Shown here piece by piece: positions 6,806 to 15,800 of a stretch of 34,115 nt of DNA. Below the pieces are notes generated by a model. The model was not told the DNA's origin, ran no database searches, and worked only from the letters and a program-made list of their open reading frames with translations. The translations under genes were made by a program, and so were the position numbers. Source of the DNA: Streptomyces ipomoeae 91-03 (GTDB lineage Bacteria; Actinomycetota; Actinomycetes; Streptomycetales; Streptomycetaceae); assembly GCF_000317595.1 (NCBI RefSeq), contig NZ_AEJC01000331.1, positions 1 through 34,115 of the forward strand, in the 5' to 3' direction. Each line of letters begins with the position of its first letter. The stretch's first letter is position 1.

Positions 6806-9800
6806 TTGGCCACCTCCGACGAGTGGAGCAGAGTCGGATTCACCGGCAATCCGGTGACGGGGAATCCGGGCGTCGTCGAGAACATCACCAAGGAGCTGCG
6901 CGACCTCAGCGATCTCGCCGGACGGGTCAGCGGCGGCCTCGACACCCTGCTGGCCAAGGCCGAGGACGGCGGCTTCGAGGGGCGGACCGCGGACGCCCTG
7001 CGCACGTACGTCAAGAACGAGCTCAAGGTGTTCATGGAGAACATCAACCGCTCGTTCGACATGGCGGCCAACGCCACCGCGCGTTACGCGCGCGCCCTCG
7101 GGGACTCTCAGGACCGGGCCGAGAACGCCGCTGACACCGTCGCCGCGCTGGAGCGGGTCGGCGGTCAGCCGCTGCCCGAGAACGACCCGGAGATGACCCG
7201 CGCCCGCAACGAGGTGGACGCCGAGACCGACGCCATCCAGGCGGAGGCGAAGATCCTCGAGGAAGCCCTGCACGAGGCGGCCCGCCTGGTGTCGCGGCCC
7301 GTGAAGAAGCCGAAGAAGAGCTTCTGGAAGCGGTTCGTGTCGACGTTCTTCAAGGTCCTGGAGATCGTCGCGCTGGTCGTCACCCTCATCGCGGCCATCA
7401 TCGGTGGCCCGCTGGGGCTCGTGGCCTTCGGAATGGGCGCGGTGCTCTTCGCCAAGGCCCTCGTCGACTACGCCACGGGCAACGGCAACGCGCTCAGCCT
7501 CGGCCTCGCCTTCCTCGGCATCCTGTTCCCCTCGACGAAGGGTCTCACCACCCTCAGCGGGCTCTTCCGGCTGGGCGCGTCGGGCGCGAAGGCCCTGAGC
7601 GGTGCCCTCTCCGCGAGCGGGCGGCTGCTGTTCCGGGGCGGCAGGGCACTGCTCTCCTCCCCCGGCAGACTGCTGTCCCTGGCCGGGCAGGGACTGGTCA
7701 AGTTCGGCGGAGGGCTCGCCAACCGGACCGCGAGCGGGTTCATGGCGCTGCCCCGGGTGCTGTCCAAGACGCCCGCGATGCTGGGGTCGGCCCTGAGGTT
7801 CATGGGCGGATTCGCCCGGAGCACCTTCCGGCAGGGCTGGTCCGCGCTGAGCCGCGACTTCTTCCAGTCCACCGCGTTCGTCGGCGGCAACATGGCCACC
7901 CGGCTGGGCGTCTTCACGATCATGGGCCTGGGCCGGCTCGTCACCACGGCACTCCTGCCGATGAGGTACTCGGAGATCGCGCAGTTCGGCTACCGGGGCG
8001 CCTTCCGCATGGGCTTCATCGACCGCGGTCTGCACTGGACCTCGCGCGGCCTCCGCCCGCTCGGCAGGACGGACTCCCTGGCCGCGGGCCTCACGAACCT
8101 GACGGGCCGCAACCTCGACCGGGGCGGCCTCCTGCGCCCGGTGAACGGCACGAACACCGACAAGCTCACCGTGCCCGGCACCCCGGAGTTCAACGAGACC
8201 CTCGACGAGCTGGCCGAGATCTCGGTGACGCCGGTGACGCCCCCCCGCACCCCCGGCTTCAGCTCCATGACCGGCTCGGGCACTGCCCGTATGCCGGGCC
8301 GCCTCGACGACATGGGTGTCCGACTCGACACCCTGAACACCCTCGACACGGTCGGCCTGCCGGTCGGCACGGTCCCCGGCGGACAGCGGCTCGGCCTGGT
8401 CGACCCTGTGACCGGCCGGGTGGGCGGCGACCTGATGCCTCCTCGGCTGCGCACCCCGCTCACCCTGTTCGACCAGGCGGACGAGTTCGGCGGCCCTCTC
8501 ACCCCCACCACTCTGCTGCCGCCGCGCAGCGCGGTCGACGAGCTGACGGACCTCGACACCCTGACGGGCGTGGAGCGCACCGGGACCGGACTGCTCAAGC
8601 CCCTCGACGATCTGGCGGACCTGGCGGAGCTGAGTTTCGACGGCAAGCTCGGCGGGCTGACCGAGTTCCAGGTGCGGCAGATCCTGGACGGCGAGATCGA
8701 CCTCGCGAACGTCACCCCGGACGGCGTGGTCCTGCGCATCGGGAAGACCGACCCGGTGGACGTCCGGGTGCAGTTGAAGGACGGGGTGAAGGTCGATGTC
8801 CTCGGCCCGGCCGACCCCAAGGTCCCGACCTGGAAAACGACGACCGGCACAGACCGCCTGGAGGAACTCGGCATCAAGCTCGACGACCTCACCCGGCTGA
8901 TCCCCGACGCCGGCGACGGCTCGCGCACCGCCCGCGAACTGCTCGGCCTGGGGCCGGTCCGGACGGACCTCACCGCCCCGGTCACCAAGAACCCCACCTT
9001 CACCCCGCTGACCCTGCGGGACATCGTCACCGGCGGCGCCACCGGCAAGCTCGCCACGGACCGCTTCCAGACCTGGCTGCGCACCCAGACCGCCCAGTTC
9101 CAGCTGGACACCGCCGGGCGCAGGCTCAGCGAGCTCACCGAGCAGGTCGGCATACCGCCGCTGACCCGCGCCCAGGCCGAGCTGGATCTGAGCGCCGCTC
9201 AGGTCGGCTTCAACCAGGCCCGTATCGCCTTCGACCGGCTCGGCATGAACCTGGACACGGTCCGCCAGGACATCACGGTGATGATGGCCCGCGTGGACGG
9301 CCCTGCGGCCGGCATGCCCACCGGTGAACTGCATCTGCTGGACGACCTGGGACAGCGCACCGGTCAGTGGATCACCATGGAGCCCGGGCCGAACATCACC
9401 TGGGTCCTCAAGACGGACGCCGGGATCGTCCCCGACGTCAAGGTGACCCTGGCCGACGGCGTCTTCACCGTCACCGGGACCGACGGCCTCATCACCAGGA
9501 TCGGCGCCGACGGCCGACCGATGGTCCTCGGCGACGCGGGACAGTTCACGCTCCCTCAGCTGTCGGGAACGGGCATGGACAAGGTGGTCCTGCCCGCGCC
9601 ACGGGAGCTGGACCGGCTGGCCTTCGCCGCCGACCGCTCCATCGACATCCAGACCATCAATCCGGCGCCGGTCTGGCGCGAGACCGACGAGACGCTGTGG
9701 CGTATCGGCGGCAAGCGCCCCCTCGACCAGATCTTCAACGAGGGGTTCACCGTCCGCGACCCCCTGGAGACCAACCTGGACGTCATGGTCAGGACCGGCC

Positions 9801-12800
9801 AGCCGTCGGCGTTCGTGAGCACCACCACCGACAAGAACCTCCTCTGGGACGGCATCTTCAAGTTCGAGATCGAGGCCTCCGGCGGGATCGACGTCGGCAA
9901 GACCTTCGAACGCTCCATGGGACCGGACGCCTGGAAGGCATCGGGCTGGGCGTCGGAGAACGAGATCGCCTTCCCCGGCGGTATCGCCCCGGAGTTCATC
10001 CGCGGCGCGTACCGGATGGACGCCCAGCACAACCTCCTGGAGTGGATCCCGAACCCCAACTTCCGGGGCAGCAACCCCATGCCCGAGCTGGCGGCGGATC
10101 TGAAGGTCGCCGGGGAGGGCACCTCGGGCCTCAGCGCGCTGGACTTCCAGGGCCTGTCTCTCGACGACCAGCTGCGGCTCCTGGACCAGCTCGACCTGGG
10201 CGAGACCAAGGCCTTCGACGACCTCGACTCCCTCAACGGGGTCAACGCCCTGGACGAGGTCGGAAGCCAGGTGGACGACCTAGGCTATCTGTCGGACGAG
10301 TTCCACTTCGACCGCTTCGACGCCCCCGCGCCCCGGGCCGAGACCGTGCTGGTGGACCCGCAGGAGTTCGCCGGGGTGACCGGCTTCCGGATGGAGGGGC
10401 AGCGCACCCCGCTGGAGGGCGGCGGGTTCTCGTTCACCGAACAGGCCGGCGACATCCGGCTGGTGTTCGACGCCGACGAGGTCCTGCAGTTCACCGACGT
10501 CCGGCTCCCCAGCGGCGATGGCTTCCTCCGCTTCGACGCCGAGGCGGGGCCGGGGTCCCTGCCCCGGGTCGTCGGCCAGGACGGAGTGCCGCTGCCCGGC
10601 GGTGCGGTGATCGAACCGGTCAGGGGCGCGCTGGGCGTGGTCACCGGTGTACGGGTGCGGTCCCTCGACGGGGCCTGGCTGGCCCGCTTCGATCTGGACG
10701 GTACGCGGCTGTCGGAGCAGCTGACCCTGTCCGGCCCCGTCGGCGGCCCGCTGACCGGGTCCCGGCTGACGACGACGTTCACACAACTGCCGGGCGGAGC
10801 GCAGTCGGCCACGCACCGGCTGACCGTGCCGGGGCTGGGCGACGGCGCCTTCGACGTCGTACGGCTGGACGGGGATCTGGCACAGCGGCTGCCGGGCGGG
10901 TTCGCGGTGACCGACACGGCGACCGGGGCGGGGTTCGTGTTCGACCGGGGTGGCCGGTTGGTCGATCTTCCGGTGGACGAGGTGTCGCCGGTACGCCTGG
11001 ACGTGTCGGGGTCGGCGGTGCCGGACTCGACGGTGGACCTGCCGGGGTCCACGCTTCTGGAAACGGACCCGGGTCTGCCCTCGGCCCTCGACGATCTCGG
11101 CGACTTGGGCCGTCTCGGTGAACAGGGCGATCTCGGCGACCTGGCCCGCCTCGGTGACCTCGGTGAGTCGGGCTCGCTCAACCGGCTCGCGCTGCCGGAT
11201 CTGCCGCATACGGATCTGACGCCGCAACCCGCCGGCTTCGACGCCCGGTTCGCGTCCACGGTGGCCGACGGCGCTCCTACGCCGGTGAACCCGTCGCGGT
11301 TCGACGGCATCGCGCTGTCCGGGGCGGACGAGCTGACGAATCTGCGGCTGCGGGTCACGGAGTTCCCGGCGACCGATCTCGCGCCGGCGTCGTTCCGGAT
11401 CGACGTGGTCGACTTCGGCGCCCCCGGCGGTCCGGTACGGCTGGAGAACGTGAACCTCACCCTCCGCGAGGGCGGCGGGCTGAGCATCACCGGTTCGCAG
11501 GGCGGGGTGCGCTGGCAGTTCGACGCGCTCGGGCAACTGGAGTACCGCGAACTGCCGCTGACCGGCACCGACTTGGCGCTGCGCTTCACCGACGAGGCCC
11601 TGAACCCGATGCCGCGCGTGGTCGGCCCCGACGGCGTGCCCGTCCAGGGCGCGACGCTCACACCGGTCCGGGACGCGACCGGCGCCCTGACCGAGCTGAC
11701 CGTACGGGTGCCCGTGCCGGGTACGGACGGGCTCACGGCGGTGTGGCGGTTCGAGCCGGGCGGCACCCTGCGCGGGCAGGAACTTCCGCTCACCTTGCCG
11801 GGTGTCGACAGCCCCGCCGGCCTGGGCATCAAGGTGACGATCACCCCCGGTACCGGCGGCACCACGAACAGGCTCCTCGAACTCACCGGACCGTCGAGCC
11901 TCACCGGTTCCCTCCGGCTCGGCCCGATGGACGGCTCCCTCGCCGGACGACTGCCGAACGGCTTCACGGTGACCGACACCGTCACCGGCGCCCGCTTCCA
12001 CTTCGACGCGGACGGCCGCCTCGCCATACGGGACATACCGGCCCGGGACGGTTCCGGTTTCCTCCGCTTCACCGACGACGCCGCGCCCGGCACCCCACCG
12101 GTACGACTCGACGAACTGGGCGATCTCGGCGACTTCGGTGGCGACCTGGGTGATGTGACGCAGTTGTTCAACCGGACGCTCGACGAGGCCGCGGGGCTGC
12201 GCACCGCACCGGACGCGGTCGACCCGTCGAACCTCACGAGCGTACGGGCCCTCGACTCCCAGGCCGCCGACCCGGTGTCGGCCTCGCTGGAGGAGCTGAT
12301 CAACCTCACCCGGATCGACCCGGACGCACCACCGCTGACCCTCGACGACCTGAACCGCTTCGCCGACGACACCGAGTTCCCGCGTACCGACTCGCTCTCC
12401 GACCTCTCGGGGCTCTCCGACGACCTCGGTGGACTGTCGGACCCCGACCTCGCGGCCCTGCGGGCACGTCTGGACGCCGTTCGGCAGCCGATGGAGCCCC
12501 AGAACCTCGTACCGCTGTCCGGTGTCGAGGAGTTGTCGGGCTTCGACGTGCGGATCATCGAGGTCGCGCCGACCGAGACGACGCCGGGCACGGTCCGGCT
12601 GGAGCTGGTCGAGCGCACCCCCGGCGCGGGCGGGCCGACGCGCGCCTCGGACTTCACGGTCGGGCTGCTCGACGACAGCGGCAGGTTCGCGGTCGTCGAT
12701 CCGAGCGGCACCACCCGTCTCACCTTCGCCCCGGACGGCACCTTCCTCGCGCGCGACGCCACCCTCGCGTTCAACGGGCTGCCCCAGGGGATGCGGCTCA

Positions 12801-15800
12801 ATGTGACGGCCACTCCCTTGGGGGACGGCACCAGTCGGCTCGCGGCCAATGTGATCGGCCCTCCTGGCACGACCGGCTCCATCCGCTTCACCGATGTGCA
12901 CAGCACGCTGTCCGGGCGGCTGCCCGGCGGTTTCACCCTCACCGACACCGTCACCGGCTCGCGTTTCCACTTCGACCACACCGGCCGCCTCGCCTTCCGT
13001 GACCTGCCGGCCGAGGACGGCTCCGGCTTCCTCCGCTTCACCGAGGACGCCGCACCCGGCACGGCTCCCGTCCGGCTCGACGAACTCGGCGGCTTGGGCG
13101 ACTTCGGCGACGACCTGGGGGAACGCCTCCCGCTCGGCTCCGGCCCGGAGAACGCCGTCCCGGAGAGCGGCGCATGGGGCAACATCGACCTCGCCCGCGT
13201 CTTCGACCGTACGCTCGACGAGGCTTCCAGCCTGCGTACGGCGCCGGAGGGCGCCCCGGCGAACATGGCCGACATCGGCGGCGCCATGGACTTCGTACAC
13301 GTCACGCCCGAGTCCCAGGTCCTCCAGCCGGTGGACCTGCCGGGTATCCAGCGGCTCACCGACGGGGCGACCGCGTCGCTCGACAGGTTCGGTCTGCGCC
13401 CAGAGCTGCTGACCGACCAGCTGCGGGAGATGACCGGGCAGGCACGTCTGACGCTGCGGCAGGACGCCGTCACCACCCTCGGCGAGTACCTCACCCTCTC
13501 CCCGTCGACGCGCCTCGACGACCACCTCCAGTCCGCGCTGCACGGCGGCACGGGCCGCCTCCTCGGCGACTTCACCGTCAATCCGACTCCGAACGGAGGC
13601 CCCGGGGGCGCGCGCTTCACCGTGCACCACAACCCGTCGGACGTGACGCTGGGCTTCGACGCGAACCGCGGACTGGTCTACCAAGAGGTGTTCCTCAGGG
13701 GCGGCCCGAGCGATATGGACGGGCTGAAGCTGGGGATCACCGGCCGGTCGGCGGACGGCGGGCCGTGGACGCCCACCTCGGTGGACTTCGTCGGCGCCCG
13801 CCCGGCCGACGCCCTCTTCACGGTCGCCCCGAGCACCGAAGTGCCCGGTGGTCTCACCCTCACCGACGCGACCGGCACCACGCGCCTGCACTACGGGCCC
13901 GAGGGCGTGCACGCCTTCCGGGACGTCCAGCTGCCCGGCGACCGGGGCGTCCTCCGCTTCGAACCCGGCGGCGCACCCCGGCTGCTGGACGCCACGGGCC
14001 ACCGACTGCCCGGGTTCCGTACGGAGCTCCTCGACGACGGCCGGATCGCCCTCGTCCCCACCGGCAAGGGCGCCCAGCCGCTGGAGCGGGCGGTGTTCGA
14101 CCCGGCGGGCACGCTGCGGGAGGAGACGATCGCGATCCGCGGCAAGGGCGGTGTCCCGACCGGGGAGTTCTGGAAGATCGACCACGCCGCGGGCAAGGCC
14201 GTCCGGCTCGACTCCTCCCACAACCCTCTCAACGGGCGGTTCGACACGGCCACCGTGGAGAAGTCCGCCACGGGGCAGTTCAAGCTGACCGGCACCCAGC
14301 CGGGCAAGGTGACCCTCTTCGAACGCGAGACCCTGAAGAACGGCAACGTCGTACACATCGACCGCGACCGCTTCGGGCAGGCCCGCTGGACCGAGTTCGA
14401 CGCCGGCGGGGATCTCTCCCGCCACGGCCGCCGGATCTGGGACGCGGACCAGCGGACCGTCCACGACGTACCGTCCGGCTCCTGGCAACGCCTGATCAAC
14501 AACGCCGGCGACGTGCGGACGTACACCAAGGGCGCCGACGGCGGTCTCGTCCGCGCCGAGAAGGAGATCGACGGTCGGTGGACGTGGCAGCGCTTCGACA
14601 AGGAGGGCGCCCAGGCGCTGTCCGGCACCCGGCACTGGAACTGGGACCACGTCGGGTTCAAGGACACCTTCGTCGACCCGGCCACCGGTCTGGAGGCGGT
14701 GGCTCAGCGACGCGGCATGACCTGGCCGTTCGGCGGTGAGCACGGCTCCCGGATGTACCAGGAGTTCTCGGTGGTGCCGGGCCACGCCCCCGCCGGAGGT
14801 CGCGTCGACCCGGGCGCGTACACCGGTACGGGCGCGGCGAACGCCCAGATCGAGAGTCTGGAGGCGCTGGCGGACGGCGGCACCCTGCTCGTGAAACGGT
14901 TCGCCGACATGCGTCCGCCCGCGTTCCTGTGGAAGAACGCCGCCGGCCGCAGCCCCTTCGACGGGTTCTTCCGCGACCTGTTCGCCGGTGACTCCCTGCA
15001 CCGGGTCAGCCACTGGACCGAGACCGCCGCCGACGGCAGCAGGCTGACCGGCGTGCGCCTCAACCCGAGCGGCTCCAACTGGGTCGACATCGACCAGTAC
15101 GGCCGTATCGTGCGCGAGAGCCGCAAGCTCGACAACGGCAACACCATCGAGGTGGGCCGCAGCCTGGACGACCCCACGCGCTGGGCGCCCGCCCCGGAGT
15201 ACCGCAAGGGCGGCTCGTACGAACTGTCCTGGCGGGACACGACGAGCGGCACCACCGGCACCCGGCACTTCGACGGCAACGGGCGCTGGCGCGACCTCTT
15301 CACCGACGAGAACGGCGTCGAACGGGTCCGGATGCGCAGCGAGGGCCGGAACACCCGGGAGTACCTGTTCGAGGCACCCTCCACCCGGGACCTCGCCGTC
15401 AACGACAGGGCGGGCCTCTGGGTCGACAAGAACTCCCTGCTGCACGTCACCGGACGCCGTGACCTGATCGACGGCCGGATCATCGAGTCGTCCGGCGACC
15501 CGTACCACACCACCTGGACGTGGAAGGCGTTCTCCGCCGACGATCCGGCCACCGTGGTCGCCGAGGGCGTCCGCAAGCAGAACCGCGGTTCGTTCTACTC
15601 CAGGACCTGGGACGACTCGTTCGTCGACCTCGACGGGCTCGGCAACCGGGTGCGTGAGCGCAACGCCACCGACACGGCGAGTTCCTGGGTCGACGCGGTG
15701 AAGCAGCCCGACGGCACCTGGAAGTGGACGAGGACCGCCGCCGACGGCACGGTCCACTCCGAGGGCACCCGCGTGTACGACGACATCGCGGGCGGCGGCC

